A stretch of 64,000 nt of DNA. It comes from Phytoseiulus persimilis. Taxonomy: Eukaryota; Arthropoda; Arachnida; Mesostigmata; Phytoseiidae. Below the pieces are notes generated by a model. It had not been told where the DNA came from. It ran no database searches and was given only the letters and a program-made list of their open reading frames with translations. Made by a program: the position numbers and the translations under genes. Of the stretch, positions 52,401 through 64,000 are shown piece by piece. Position 1 is the stretch's first letter; the number at the start of each line of letters is the position of its first letter. The DNA lies in the NCBI GenBank assembly GCA_037576195.1, contig CM075103.1, positions 2,604,001-2,668,000 on the forward strand, written 5' to 3'.

Positions 52401-55400
52401 TGTGGGGGTGGAAGAGAAGTTAAGCGAAGCCCGGATCTACGACTCGCGGGAGCGCTTCATAACGGCGACGGGAAATACATGTACACGTCTCCAAGGATGG
52501 CTAGCAGAAGAGATTTTCAAATCATCCTCAAAACCGCTAAGTTAGGAAAGCACTCGCGCTTTTGAGTATTTCCGTTTTGATCCACCGTGATAAGAAAATC
52601 TCCCAACAACAGAAGCTGCCGTCGCCGGACCGGGCGACCGATTCGAGCGTGGCTAGACCATGTGGATCGGATACGTTTCAGACTGCCATTCGTAAGCCGT
52701 GAAATATTATTACACCTGCCAGTAACATCGCGTAAGCTGCTTCCAATAGCGGGTTCCCTCGGACACGACGGCGAGACCCGAGACGAAGATGAAACACACG
52801 TCCGCCAAGGAGTGGTCGCGTTCGAATGACGTGGCTGATATTTTTCGCGACCGAGCAGACGAAACCACGCTGTAGGAGCTGAACATGCAGGCGGCGGGGG
52901 AAGAATCTCCGCGCCCCCTCCCCCATATTTCAGGAGTGATCCCCGCGAGACCATGGCCTAGGTCCTGTTTCTCGATGTTCCCATCTACGCGACAGCAACA
53001 AATTGCAATTTGCTTTGCATGTGATGCTCCCAGAATCTCTGTCCCCGCACGGACGTACCTCGGTCGTTTGACGTACTACATGGTATAGAACGCATCCGAT
53101 GGCTGTCACGCCAGCCACTCATGAGCACCCTCAAGGAATACCAAGGTCCCGACGAGCAGCCGCACGTACGAACTCGCAGACCAAAGGACGCCCCGGTCGG
53201 TCAGACAAACAGACCGTAATACAGCGAGTGGAAAAACGATGTGCTGGGTTGCCCTTGGGTTGGAACGATCTGGATACGAACCCCTCATCAAGTTAGAACA
53301 ATTCTCGTGTGCAAATATGCTGCGGACAACAAACGGCTCCGAAGCAAACACAGCGTGGCGCGTCACCGGACTGCACGGCTCCTCGAGCTATCCTTCGGTC
53401 GCAGCACTGGCTCGCGAAACCTCGTGCACTTTCCGACCATCTGTGCGAGCGAGCGTGCGTTTGTCTGCCGCAGCCCGGACAGGCCTCTCAAGTTCGAGAG
53501 CAAGCTTTCCTCCGAGAGTTGATACTCGCAATATCACAATGAGATTTAAGAGTCCCCATTCGGGAATGCCGGAACGCAGTTGTTTTGTTCGGCGTCGAGG
53601 CCGTTTGTCGTCGAGGAGCCCACACGAGTCTCACAGACGCTGACCCCGTACGGCCAAGTACGGTTTCGATGCATATCAGCACCCTTACGCAACGAAGCTC
53701 AGTGCTGTGGGTTCATGGAAACTTGGAGAGAGTTGAATAATGAAACGTTGTATCGTTCATAGCGTTCACATTCGGAGGTCCTACTGCCAGAACTCCGTCC
53801 CGCGTCGCCATTGCGGAAAGCCTCTCAGCTCGTCGCTTCCCTCGTCGAGACCCGGGGGGCTTTGAACGGACGAAAAACAATGGGAGAGGCATCAAAAGGG
53901 GGCGAGTAACGAAGCCAAGCAACAAAGCACGACTACAGAGGCTGCGGCGATGGAGGCAAGAGAGCGTCGCGGAGCATGAGGGAACTCCGGGACCCGTGAT
54001 CGCATCATCGGAGTGATGCGATCGGGAACGCCACGTCACCACAACCTCAGTCCGGCATCGTTTCAGCCCGAGAGGGTTCCTCGTGGGTTGGCGCTGTCAT
54101 AAATATTTGATATATTTGCTAATGCTTGTTTGCTTGCCAGCTTTCTCGGTACGCCAATGTAGCACTTTTCCGTTGCAGCTCGGGTCGTGTTGTGGATAGG
54201 TCGCGTTCCCGCTGGTATTGACGATACATCCAGGAGAAACGATACGCGGAGGAAACTCAACATCGGATGGCGCCCCACGATAAGTCGGTCGCGGAGAAAT
54301 GAAAAGTAGGGCTCGCGAACAGTACCGCGTAGCCCCCTTGACCCGCGATGATCCGGTTCAGACTACACTAATGCTGTGATCGAAAAGCCCGTCTGCCCAT
54401 GCGCCCGCGCACTTAAAGGTCGTCACCGATGTGCCCCGGTCGATGGGCTTTTCTCATGGGATACTCTGGCGTTGCGATCTCGGTTTGATCCTCTATTTGG
54501 CAGCTCCACTCGCAGCCCTCCAGCTCGTCGCAACGGCGTTCACGGAAGGAAACCGAGATGAGTCGAGCCGAGTCGAGGGATGATTGGATGGATGGATTGG
54601 AGGGACGCGGAAGAAACACCGCCGACCGCGGAAAAGGAAAAATAGAGCGATCAGCCACCTTGGGGATCTCTAACAATATTTATACGGCGTCAGCAGAAAA
54701 ACCAACGCAGCGATTTCGAAGGCGTGCTCCACGAGACTGTGGGGCAAGATGGGGGAACCCGTCTTCATTGTTGCTGTCGCTGCTGCTTGGAAAGCGCGGA
54801 AGAGTATTTTTCACGAAGCCTAATTTGATTTCGGTGAGACCCAGAAGCCGCGGTTCGGAGGAAACGCCGGCCACTCTAACAAGTGAGACCTGGAACGAAC
54901 TAGTGCGCCCCGGAAATCAGGAAACCCTGTCGATAATCAAGACCACAAAACCTTCGACAACAGTTGCTGACAAGATTGTCGCCGTCAGCAAATCCAGTTA
55001 GTTTCCCGAGCAGAAACACACTGAAAACAGCTGCCGTACAGCAATCGACAATGTTTCGCCGCTTAGCGGCAGCCTCGACCTGGATGACGATCCAAGCTCG
55101 GAAAATTACGCGATGGGCATCTCGAGGGAGGGGAAGAACCCCCGGAGAGGCGGGACCGGACTGCGGACGAAGATTCGACGACTCCCCGGATCCGATGCCC
55201 ATACTTGATCATTCGCCCCTTCCCCTCTCCGAAATACCCGTCAGATGAAACGGGCTCCATCATGGAGATCATCATCTGTCTGCGTTTTTCCCTTTCCCCG
55301 AAATGGCCCCATCCCCATTCTGAGGAGGAGAGATGCCGCCCACCCCCCAAATATTCCGTCCCGATCGGAAGAGCTGAAGGAGCTTTATGAGAACTTCTCT

Positions 55401-57787
55401 CGCAAGTCTACAGCAATCAGCGTGGGTGCGAAACCACGCAACATCGTGGGAGTTCGATGACGTTCCACGAGTTCGAACGGGGGTTGAAGCGTTCAGAGTT
55501 CTGCGCCATCGAGCTTTCCGGGGACGAGCCAAGTCTCTGTAACCCGAGGGTGGTTCAGATCCTCTTCGTGGTGTTTGGTAGCATCCTAAAATTCAAGCGG
55601 ACAGACTTTTCTCTGCGTACAGCTGACTTGAAGCATCTCCACCGATTGCGTCGAACTCTGAGAGCGGACGAGGATGAGATCCGTTCGTTTTGTCTCTTTG
55701 ATGGGAGCTTCGCAGCCCGCTCGCTTGCAGGAACTTGGCCCGAAAGTCTCATCTCGGGATCTTCACAGGATTTGTGTAAACCGGAATGCAGCGTTCAAGA
55801 CCGGAAATGGTGTGCTGCGTCGAGCTCGTAGATTTCGGAATCGTCGGCTCAGGAACAACACTTCTTCGAGGCTTCCTGTGGAATTTCGCGCGGTAGGCTG
55901 GGAGAGTTTGGGCTTTGTGATTGTTTGTCCTTCTGCTGACGGAGATGAGGTCGACCTCTGGATGGAACTGATTATCGCACGCGCGTTAACCCTCTCACCA
56001 GCATATGAGGAGCACACGAGGACTCTGCATGTCTCGTTGGAGTCGTCAATCATCCCGGTATCTTTTGTTGCCTCCATTCTGTCTGGATGGGACTTCAGAA
56101 AAACTCCAGGCTCCTACCCGGGTGAGAAATCCCGGCTAACGGCACCGGCAACACTCCAATCGCAGTGCCCAGGGCGTCAGCGCCCGCTGCGATGAGCCCA
56201 CTTCTCTCTTCAATCCGTGTAGCGTCGCACGTCCCGAAGGTCTTGGGGCAGCTGCAAATCGATGCGTCGTCATGACGCTACTGTCGATGGTCAAAGGATC
56301 AACCCTCAGATCTCTTTCAAGTGGGCTACATGAACTCCACATTGATCGCCCGAATGTGGAGCCATCATGTTTTCTGCTGAAATAAGGTGAAGAGAGGAGG
56401 CCACTTCGTCCTTGAGACCCGCATTACGATTGCTTCCATCGAGGAAGTTGGTTCGAAAACACAACGAGACGCTGCAGGAAACATATCACGAGACAGCGAC
56501 AGCGAGAACCGTATGATCATGATTCATGAAGCCGAGACGGGACACCGCAACAGGAATCCGTCCTGTTGCTTCGAGAGCACCCCTTCAGTCGAATTCGTAT
56601 TTTCCCATCTATTCTACGTAGAATGCCTCGCGGGTTTATAGCGAAGAACCACTTATACGCTGAGCCGCGGAGGGGTGATGGAGAGCTTGATTTCGCGCAA
56701 AACTATCAGAGCCCGGTTCATTTTTGACAGGACCAACACACCAAGGGGAGAACCTATGATTCACAAGGTTTTTAGTGGCGGGAGAACCCTCCGGACGTTC
56801 GAGAAACCGATATGGAAGCCGCATCGCGGAGGTTGCCGACGGAGATCTGATCCGCGAGTTGGGGAAACCTTGCGTGATGTGAGTATGGAAGTCTGTGGAG
56901 TCGGTGCGATCAGGAACAGTCGAGGCTCCAACGCTTAGAACCGATCGCGTCGTCTGCGTACTCGATTTACGATACCGTATCCTGCCGCATTCGAGGAAGT
57001 TTCGGCCTATTGAATGGATTTTCCAGGGAGATAATGCTCCTTTGCGTGTTAGCATCAGCACCAGACAGTAATCCTAACGGAGGAAGATCGTTTCGTTCCA
57101 ATGTCCAGCTTGATCCTCCGGTTGAAGCCCCATGGAAACTCTGTCGGGTGTCTTCGCTGGACAAGTATACGCGGCCGGAATACTACTGAACACATGACGG
57201 GCGAGACTTGGACGCAAGTTCTAGTGAAACAAGTGGAGTCGGATCGCGGGGCTCTGCGAGCTCTATTCCCGTTTCATGGCAGAGCCCACAATATTGGGAT
57301 CGAGCGTCGTATAGCTTATGAGCCAGTCGATTTCTACCGCTCAAGGTCCTCAATGTTATATTCTGCCAACATCGGAGGTTCTTCTCGTTCATCAAAAATT
57401 CGTATCAATAAGTCGCGTTGGGAATGCCCGGGTCCCAGCACGGAACACATTCTTGCATCAGGGTTCGTCGTTACTTGACTCGAATCCATATCCCTGACCG
57501 GTGGCCGGGATCGTCCTCCACCAGAAAGAGTCTTGAACTTCAGAGCCATCTCACAGCGGCAGTGCCGTGAAGCCACTACGGTTGCTCGTGGCAGAGTAGG
57601 ACTCAAAAGCGGATGGCCGCTCGACAGGGGCTCGGAAAAAAATTGAGAACTAGTGAATATGGTGAGAGAAGCTGGCTCAGACTCGAAGAGTCGACTGCTG
57701 CTCGCGTGGACTAATTGACGCCAAGAATTGCCCTGACCACTCCTTTTTTGGCCATCAATCATAGTTGCTGTGACCATAGTTGATATG
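46462..57787. other. Long block without assigned genes
   Basis: Several stretches read like coding sequence but stay unassigned. These are minus-strand frames at 46.5-47.6 kb; a plus frame 49545-50036 with a hydrophobic segment resembling a signal anchor near its start; a plus frame segment 52587-52680 with a GRPxRxW motif like LINE tails; and plus frames at 54.6-55.2 kb. The 55.2-56.4 kb part is listed separately. No RNA gene was seen. Confidence 0.35.
55457..56276 (+). CDS. Candidate leucine-rich protein gene or pseudogene, frames interrupted
   Basis: An ATG at 55457 opens a 125-codon frame with spaced Leu/Ile typical of leucine-rich repeats. A second frame (about 55850-56120) continues in similar style (e.g. 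LHVSLESSIIPVSFVASIL). It ends at a strong donor (CCG G|GTGAGA, GT at 56122). An acceptor ATCGCAG 44 bases on would join in phase to a third segment ending VLGQLQIDASS. The junction between the first and second frames could not be solved, and a 44 bp intron is very short next to those of the GH18 gene. It may be a decayed F-box/LRR-type gene or a chance alignment of frames in a stop-poor region. Boundaries are approximate. Confidence 0.2.
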
Positions 57788-58022
57788 TAGGGTGGTCAAC
57801 CTGAGTCGGGAATTTCTCCCCCTCCCTCCGTCTGCTCATCACTCGGTGGAAAATTATCCGATTCTGCATTCTGTTTGCGATCGAGTGACGATGGTTCATA
57901 TATTTTTTTTCTTCATCCGTGACTGTCGGATTTTCTAGAAAGCCTCGAGAGCAATTTTTTTCCTCTTGTTTTCACGTCTTGTGTTTCAGGGAGGAAACGT
58001 GAGACGGAACTTCACCACCCTG
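57788..58022. mobile_element. Short MITE related to the 45.8 kb foldback element
   Basis: The left part (57790-57965) matches the left arm of the element at 45764, sharing AGTCGNGAATTT, TCA-ACTC-GTG-AAAA and GAAAGCCTCGA-type blocks at roughly 65%. The ends read TAGGGTGGTCAACC and, inverted, TACAGGGTGGTGAAG, giving a short TIR, with TA at the boundaries (57788-57789 and 58023-58024). The size of about 235 bp and lack of coding capacity fit a Tc1/mariner-type MITE. Confidence 0.5.
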
Positions 58023-60571
58023 TATAGGTAGTTGGAGTGGTAGCTGCCAGCGGTGATAGTTGCCATGAAAACCACCAATGGTCAGTGATACGGAGTACGT
58101 ATATTCGAGGGTCTTGGATCGAGGGGTCATCGAATCTAGGTTCTACTGATCTAGTCTTTGTAGTTGAGATCTATCAAGCACCCTCCTCCTGACCCGAAGA
58201 GGCGAGGTGAGCGATTTCACTCGCGAAAGAAGGTCTTCAGCGATCCGGCAGATCCTTTCGGAGTCCCACCACTCAGGCATATGCACTGCCTCAGGTAATG
58301 CTTTGTATAACTCCCACGGCGCTTTCGCGCTCGTTTTCACACGAAGTGGTCATTGCATGGTTCTCAGCAGCCTAACGAGAACTTGGCAACTATGTTTGGT
58401 GGATTTCTCTGACAAGATGCTCATTTAGAAGGTTCCTCCTGAGCCTCTGCACCAGGGTGGCAGCGACAGTGTCGGACGATTAACAACGCCCCGGAAATAC
58501 GCATCATTAGGGATTATGACTCGTTAGACCGAATCCTTTTGCTGCCCATCTCTGTCTGGTAGTTCCGAAGCTTCATCCGGCAGAGACACAGTTCCCGGCA
58601 GAAAGATAGGCCTCAGACATGAATTGAATTCGCAGTGGCAGTGGAACTCCCATCTTGTTCGTCCGACATTCACGTTGGCCTTCCATATTTCAGGAGTGAG
58701 CTCAAGACGTAAGGTATCCTCTTGCCTGAGAGCGACGCTAGAAGGAAACTTTGTTCGAACACTCTCGCGCGGATATCAGTTGCCGCGATGCACGATTCCC
58801 TTGGAAGCAATTGGAGCGACTGGAGGGAAAAACTCTCTAGTGCTATTGAATTCCGATAGGTTTCGGACACGCTTCTCTCTTCAATTAGGAAAAGTTCCAC
58901 CCCGAGCCTTGACGAACGGGAGCTCACTCGTGCGGGCATGCTCTTGTCACCGTTTTTATGGGATCCGTGATGACGGAGAACGGAAAACATGGCGAAATCA
59001 AGCGGCGACAAATGCCTCATTGACTTCTGCATGGAGAAGCTAATAAGGCTGATTTTCAGCGAGATTTATTTTTATGACTGGGATCATTCCCGGAAAAGTG
59101 GGCTTTGGCCCGACGCAGACCGTGGAGTCCTTTCCCAAACTTTGAGACTCTCTTTCAGATTCGATTGATCCACACGATCAGAACCTCATCGAATCCAGCG
59201 TTTCCGACACCGACGCGAGTGAGACCTTCTCGGCCTTCAGAGACAAAGCTGACAGAATCTCAGTCTCTGATGTCGGCGTAAACACCTGTCTTGGGATTCG
59301 CAGTCGGATCGCGGCTCGATCCGGTATGCCAAGATAGCAATGGTAGCGAGCGAAGGCTCAGTTAACGCTCGACGTGGAGTGAGATACGCGAAGTAACGCG
59401 GTGAGGGGTTCGCAGACGGCTGCGAGGGAGGAATCGAGGGAGATAGTGGAGTGAGAGCGAGGCATGAAAAAATTTTCGATAGAAAGGTGATTTTCAGTGC
59501 GAGTGTGACAGCTGTTCCTGTCATTTGCATTTTAAGCAGCAGCAGCAGTAGTAGTAGCGGCAGCAGCAGCAGAAAAAGGCAAAACGAGTGAGGAGCTACG
59601 ACCGACCGAGCGGTGAGAAATGAATGAAACAGAGGAGGACGACTCGAGAAGCCGATACTCGAAAAAGACGAAAAAAAGGGCACGTCGAATGAAGAGAAAG
59701 GAACGACGGCCGTAATAGGAGGTATTATTGGGTTTCGCACCACGCACACACCAGTCAGCCAGCAGGAGGACTGCACGACTTCGCAGTGCTCCGGTGGCGC
59801 CCGACGCTGGCGAGTTGAGCATTGTGCTTCTCGTACAGAAAAGGCGGGCTCGGTGCGGGATCTGGCCCGTGGAACTCCTCTTCCGCCCGGGGCCACCTTG
59901 ACACCGAATACGACGAATATCCATGATCATTGATTGCATGCTCGTGCTGCACCGGCTCCACCGAGCAACACACAGAGCGTTCCTCTCGTTGGCCTCAGAC
60001 TGCGCTCGATGTTACCCCTTCGATACCACTCCCTTACAGAACTCCGACGTTCGAATGTGCAAGTCATTGCATGTCGCGAGTAGAGCGGGTCGAATATGAT
60101 GGAAGCGCTGCCGGCTTCCGAGATCCAGCACACGTCCCTCAGAATGGAAAATGTGCTCATTGAAAGAGGATGTTCACTTCGATGGAATTTTCCAAATAGG
60201 GGACAGAGGCTCACGGCGGGATGTTCGATTCCAACGAGTTCGTAAGTGCGTTCCCGAAACGGATGTCGCCTTTGCCTCTCATTTCCCATACTCCGCGGCC
60301 GTCACATAAATCACCCCACAATTGAACGAAGAAGTTCCTGAGTGTCGTAATAGTTCCGCCAAAGCTTGATTTGTTTCACGCCCTGCGCGGTGACCGTTCG
60401 AGAACGGAACACAAATATTGTTCTCGTCGCCGTCGAACTCTCGTATTCTCCGGAGCGCGCCCGGAAGGCTTTTTATTCGCACTGTTGTGGCTTCATTCTT
60501 CATGCGATCGTTCGCCTGATTAAACGACGGGACTCAGGAACAATGGAGGAACTGCAATCGCCCTGGGACAA
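58023..60571. other. Intergenic block with a CAG/TAG microsatellite
   Basis: No gene assigned. A plus frame at 58624-59043 and minus frames across 59237-59896 are open, the latter mainly because the trinucleotide repeat reads as poly-Leu on the minus strand. The last few hundred bases should include the 3' flank of the minus-strand gene ending at 60572. Confidence 0.4.
59536..59572. repeat. CAG/TAG/CGG trinucleotide microsatellite
   Basis: About twelve trinucleotide units, mostly GCA with GTA and one GCG unit. It lies in no supported coding frame. Confidence 0.9.
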
Positions 60572-61832
60572 TTAGTTCAGCGGAAGATGTCTTTCCAGAG
60601 GACCGATTGGGCTCAGGAAAAGATTCGCGGGGGTGCGGTGAACAGCATCCGAGTGGCTTTGGGCAACTGGGATTCCGCGAAACGATTCCAGTGGGGTGGA
60701 TGATGCGGTAGTTGAAGAAGATTCAGCCAGCTGTGGTTTGCAGACTTCGCGGTTGGGAACGGAAACGAATGACGTCACCGGATCTCCAAGAACTGGTTCG
60801 GGCGTGATATCGTTCGGAGCCGGTCTCGGATCGCGCGAACGAGGAAGTACATAATGAGGCAGGCGTTTAGCGCGGCACCGTTCAATCTCTCCCGCGAAAA
60901 TCCTTGCGGAGATACAGTCTTGGCACAAAGGAAAACAAATCACGCGGGAAGCTAGTGTCAACTTGGAGAAAATCTCCAACTTATCTTGTTGATAATAATT
61001 ATCGAGGGAGGACAGCCGTCGGTTTGGTTTTCGCAAGAGCCCGGGGAGTTTCCTTGAAACCAATAGCTCCCGGGCACGTGAGCAACATCCGGGTCGTTTT
61101 CTCGTTCGAACGATTACGGAAGCCTCGTTAGCTTGAGTGCGCGGAATCTCGGCCCCGGACTCTCTCTCGGCTGGCCACAGGGCCATCCGTTTGTTCCGCA
61201 GCGTGTTGGCTTCCAGGGCTGAAATGTCTGTGTTCTTCGTCCCGGATGTTTGCTGTGGATCGTACCGCACGGAGCCCGATCGTTCTCGGTGGGAGTCATC
61301 GTCTCGGCCCGATGCGAGCAGGGCACGAATGTCGGCCTCGTTGATGCGAAGTCTCAGGCTGGGAAAGTTCTCAACCGATCACTCGCACAAACGAAAACTG
61401 TGAGTACCTATTTGGCCGCACACCGTTCCTACAGTGTACAGTCCGTCTCCTCCAACACGGGAAGTTTTCGAATTTCGGATCCGGAATCGCACCGAATGAT
61501 GTGATAAAATAATTATTATCGGCGATCGTTGCGCAGTTTCGTTGTCGGTTATTACGTAGATAAGCACGCAGGTAGTTACAGCGATCGCAGTGATCGCACG
61601 ACGACGGGGATACAATTTCCGGCATAGGAACTGAACCGCTCTGGAGCTCACCGAGCGATCCTCGCTGGATCGGATCGGTCCCGCCTAGGGTCAGGCCCCC
61701 TCCCCCCGTCCCAACTGCTTCGCCGGCTCGACCATCACGGAACCCAGGCTTCGGCGAAACCACCGTTACGACCACCATCACTTTCGCCAGCATATCCGAG
61801 AAGCCCTCCTCCAAATTGTTAAACTCTTTCAT
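60572..61832 (-). CDS. Unrecognised two-exon protein gene
   Basis: The downstream exon is an open frame from about 61358 to the TAA at 60572-60574 (262 codons), preceded by an acceptor CTTTCCCAG. A random frame of that length is expected about 0.02 times in this window. The upstream frame is open from 62042 to 61371; its first ATG is at 61832, and it carries a Gly-rich part and a CDHCDRC cysteine cluster. A phase-matching donor (TTCCC|GTGTTG, GT at about 61458-61457) would make an intron near 100 bp and join ENFP to LRLRINEADIRALL. Codons have high GC at position 3, as in the two solid genes. The C-terminal 90 residues are Pro/Ser-rich and end LERHLPLN. I recognise no domain, signal peptide or transmembrane helix. 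The exact start and donor are uncertain, and an upstream first exon is possible. Confidence 0.5.
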
Positions 61833-61980
61833 ATTGGAACCAACGCCAGACAGCAGCAGCCCTTCGCAGAAAGCATTAGAAACTTGCGCCGACAGGCTCG
61901 AATCCTGTCCCTTCGGCTGAGCTAGACTTTTCAAAAAGAGGACACGATTCACAACCGCTGTCTGAGGTCGAGTTTGAAGA

Positions 61981-62923
61981 ATGGTTCCCCCGTCGGAACG
62001 CCGCCAACGCCGCCGGTTGACGAATATGCTCTCCGAAGTGATTCAAGGTGAACGTTGGCTTTTCGCGCTGTCATGGCTCGCCTGTCCATTCGCGGGAGGG
62101 GGAAGAGAAAAGGATGAAACGTTTGACTGCTGCGCGCTTCTCGTCGTCATTCTCGTGTTCGGTACCAACTGCCATAAGGGGGAGGGGGATGAGAGGAGGA
62201 AAAGCTTTTAGATGGAATAATTTTGCGATTCGCGCAAATGGTTTTTCGTACGAGCTGGCTTCACGACTGTTTTGCTCGGGGAGCGTTCGTCCGCCCACCC
62301 AGGCCGGGTCCGAGTCCGTCACCCCGCAGAGCACAGGCGTGACGAGGCCTAGGTGACAAGCCTTTGGACGACAAAGAGACGTCTGAAGCGGCAAAGGGGA
62401 TACGACTCTCGGTCGCTTCAATCCAGACGATGGACGCAATGAGTCGGAAACCGGAAACGAAGCAACGGCAATGATGTGTTATGACGATTGTTTTCTTCTG
62501 AACATTCCGTTGATGACGCCAGCCCTCGTCAACGCCCAGCTTCGAGCCAGTGGTCTGATTCCGAGCGAACTGGATTCGTTCGACGCAGCAGCTGAACTCC
62601 TCAATCCTCGCTCGCGTTCGGAGGTCATTAGATCGGGAGATCCGATGGGCTCCCGTGAAGTCATAGATCGGCTGAGTTCCGATCGAGAATTCATCCTTCA
62701 AACCAGAGGAGCTCATCACCTTACCACTCGCTGTCGTTTCAAGCCTCATCGCTGTTTTTTATTGTTTCTCGTTCTTCCTCGTGCCCGTATCAGGACTCTG
62801 GCGTGCCGAGTGGTGGGCGTCGGAGTCCGAGTTGACTCCTCGTATCTTCACTCTCCAGTGCACCGTCAGCTCTGTGAAGAAAGAGCTAAATTCTTCCGTT
62901 TCACTCTTTTCTTGTCGAAATAA
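61981..62923 (+). CDS. Candidate two-exon gene, divergent to the minus-strand gene
   Basis: Exon 1 would run from ATG 61981 to 62047 and end at donor CAAG|GTGAAC. Exon 2 begins at 62427 after the acceptor TTCAATCCAG and stays open to 62923. The junction is in phase (phase 1), reading SEVIQ-DDGRNESETGN and then a stretch such as ALVNAQLRASGLIPSELDSF. No domain is recognised, and exon 2 may be spliced onward before 62923, because its last third looks less coding-like. The start lies 149 bp from the ATG of the minus-strand gene, so the two could share a bidirectional promoter. One phase match has a one-in-three chance of being accidental, so this remains a proposal. Confidence 0.28.
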
Positions 62924-64000
62924 GAAAGAGACCCTCCGCTGTCGGTGCCATCCGGGAGACGTGGGTCGGGGTGCCGCTGCTATCTTTCGGTCGCTCGTAT
63001 TCAAGCGCCAACCTTAAGCGGTGACAACGTTTGCTTCGCTCTCTGCTCCTCCTGAACCGTCGACTGCCTGCTCGGATCGACAAATGCGTTTGCCGATGTT
63101 ATCTGAACTGGAGAACCGTCGCCGGAGCGAGCACTCCGGTCCAGTTCCCGGATTCTGTCTCAAATGTTCTGATGTCAGCGTCCGGGGCGAATTAGACCTG
63201 AGTCGGTTCCAGTGTCGCTGGGTCAGTGGAACGGTCGCGGTCGAAAACCGAGTCCTCACTCGGTTGGCCTGCCGTCGACGGTCCTGCTTGGGAGTGCAGA
63301 CTTCTCGACCGAAAGAAGATTCCTCGTTACGCCTGCGAGGCCTCGCGAATGCGTCGTACGAGAACCATAATCTAAGGAAGCACTATCGTCGTCGTCCTCG
63401 CGGCCTTCGTACCACCCCAACCATAGATCGCTGTTTCAGATGTGACGGTCGAGTGAATGGTAGAAAGTTTTGAGTTGTTCCGCGAAACTGCAGACTATTA
63501 CTTTTCAATCGGGAATAATTAAAACTCGCTCCGTTCCTTCTCTCCGAGCTTTCGCTCCTTGAGATTTGCAACTCTTATGATTGAAAATGATCCTCGCTTT
63601 TTCCTCTTGGCCTCGCTCCGGCGGATCGCGGCTCCGAGTTCCGCTCTCTCAGAGTTCTTTCCAGCGCTCGTTCAGCTGGGCGTTCGAAGCTGTCGAGAAT
63701 TCACAGCGTGCTCCGGGCGAGAGAATCAGAAGTTTCCGCGGTTGAGCAGCCCATTGATCTGGCGAAACTTGGTTCAAGTTACTGGAAACTTGTTCCGTAC
63801 TATTCTAATCCAGGTTCTCCTCCTAGTCAAAAGAACTGAGAGCTCATCAACCTCGCAAGATTCTCTCCAATCCGGGGAAGATTCTTAGTTTTTCTGACTT
63901 CGGGACCTGTTCCGACCTGCCGAGAGGATCCTAGCGCCGCGTTCAACTGTCGTAGGTCTCAAGGAGGGCGCTGAAGGTCCGAAGGGAGTCCGCTTGTGAT
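62924..64000. other. Right edge of window, nothing assigned
   Basis: All three plus frames between 63021 and 63473 have long open parts, which points to low stop density rather than one clear gene. They could hold further exons of the candidate starting at 61981. No repeat or RNA gene was seen. Confidence 0.35.

Noticed and set aside
59237-59896. 219-codon minus-strand frame with a poly-Leu core
   Set aside because: The length is driven by the trinucleotide microsatellite at 59536-59572, and no domain or coherent start is visible.
61880-61910. tRNA T-arm-like hairpin (GACAGG stem)
   Set aside because: No matching acceptor stem, D-arm or anticodon arm in either direction. It also lies inside a long open frame on the minus strand.

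Overview
The window reads as nuclear DNA of an arthropod. It has about even base composition, low gene density per strand, short spliceosomal introns (80-174 bp in the one gene solved in full), a chitinase-type GH18 gene, and decayed DNA transposons. A tail fragment of a non-LTR element resembles those I know from ticks and mites. An acarine (mite or tick relative) is my best guess. That is inference from style and gene content, not proof.

Two genes are well supported. At 3.7-4.9 kb (+) there is an intronless rhodopsin-class G-protein coupled receptor of 416 residues, probably a neuropeptide receptor. At 13.3-15.2 kb (+) there is an eight-exon GH18 chitinase-like gene. All of its splice junctions join in phase, and they give a 393-residue type II membrane protein with an intact DxxDxDxE motif. 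A third, moderately supported gene lies at 60.6-61.8 kb on the minus strand; its two reading frames are too long to be likely by chance and I do not recognise the product. It may be divergently paired with a weaker plus-strand candidate starting at 61.98 kb.

The clearest remaining content is mobile DNA. There is a 2.05 kb Tc1/mariner relic (9.8-11.85 kb) with TIRs, TA duplication and transposase remnants. A 369 bp hAT-type foldback element (24.0-24.4 kb) has a perfect 8 bp target duplication and four 45 bp tandem repeats in its loop. A long-arm foldback element (45.8-46.5 kb) has a short relative at 57.8-58.0 kb. There is also an inverted repeat pair at 21.6-22.1 kb, and the tail of a LINE at 40.5-40.7 kb.

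The rest (roughly 50 kb) gives many short open frames in all six frames but nothing I can assign. Several stretches look coding-like and are listed as low-confidence candidates. I saw no rRNA, convincing tRNA, CRISPR array or bacterial-type operon. I found no undescribed biological system that I can defend. The most unusual items are the loop minisatellite of the hAT element, the foldback family, and a membrane-anchored GH18 protein with an altered strand-8 residue.
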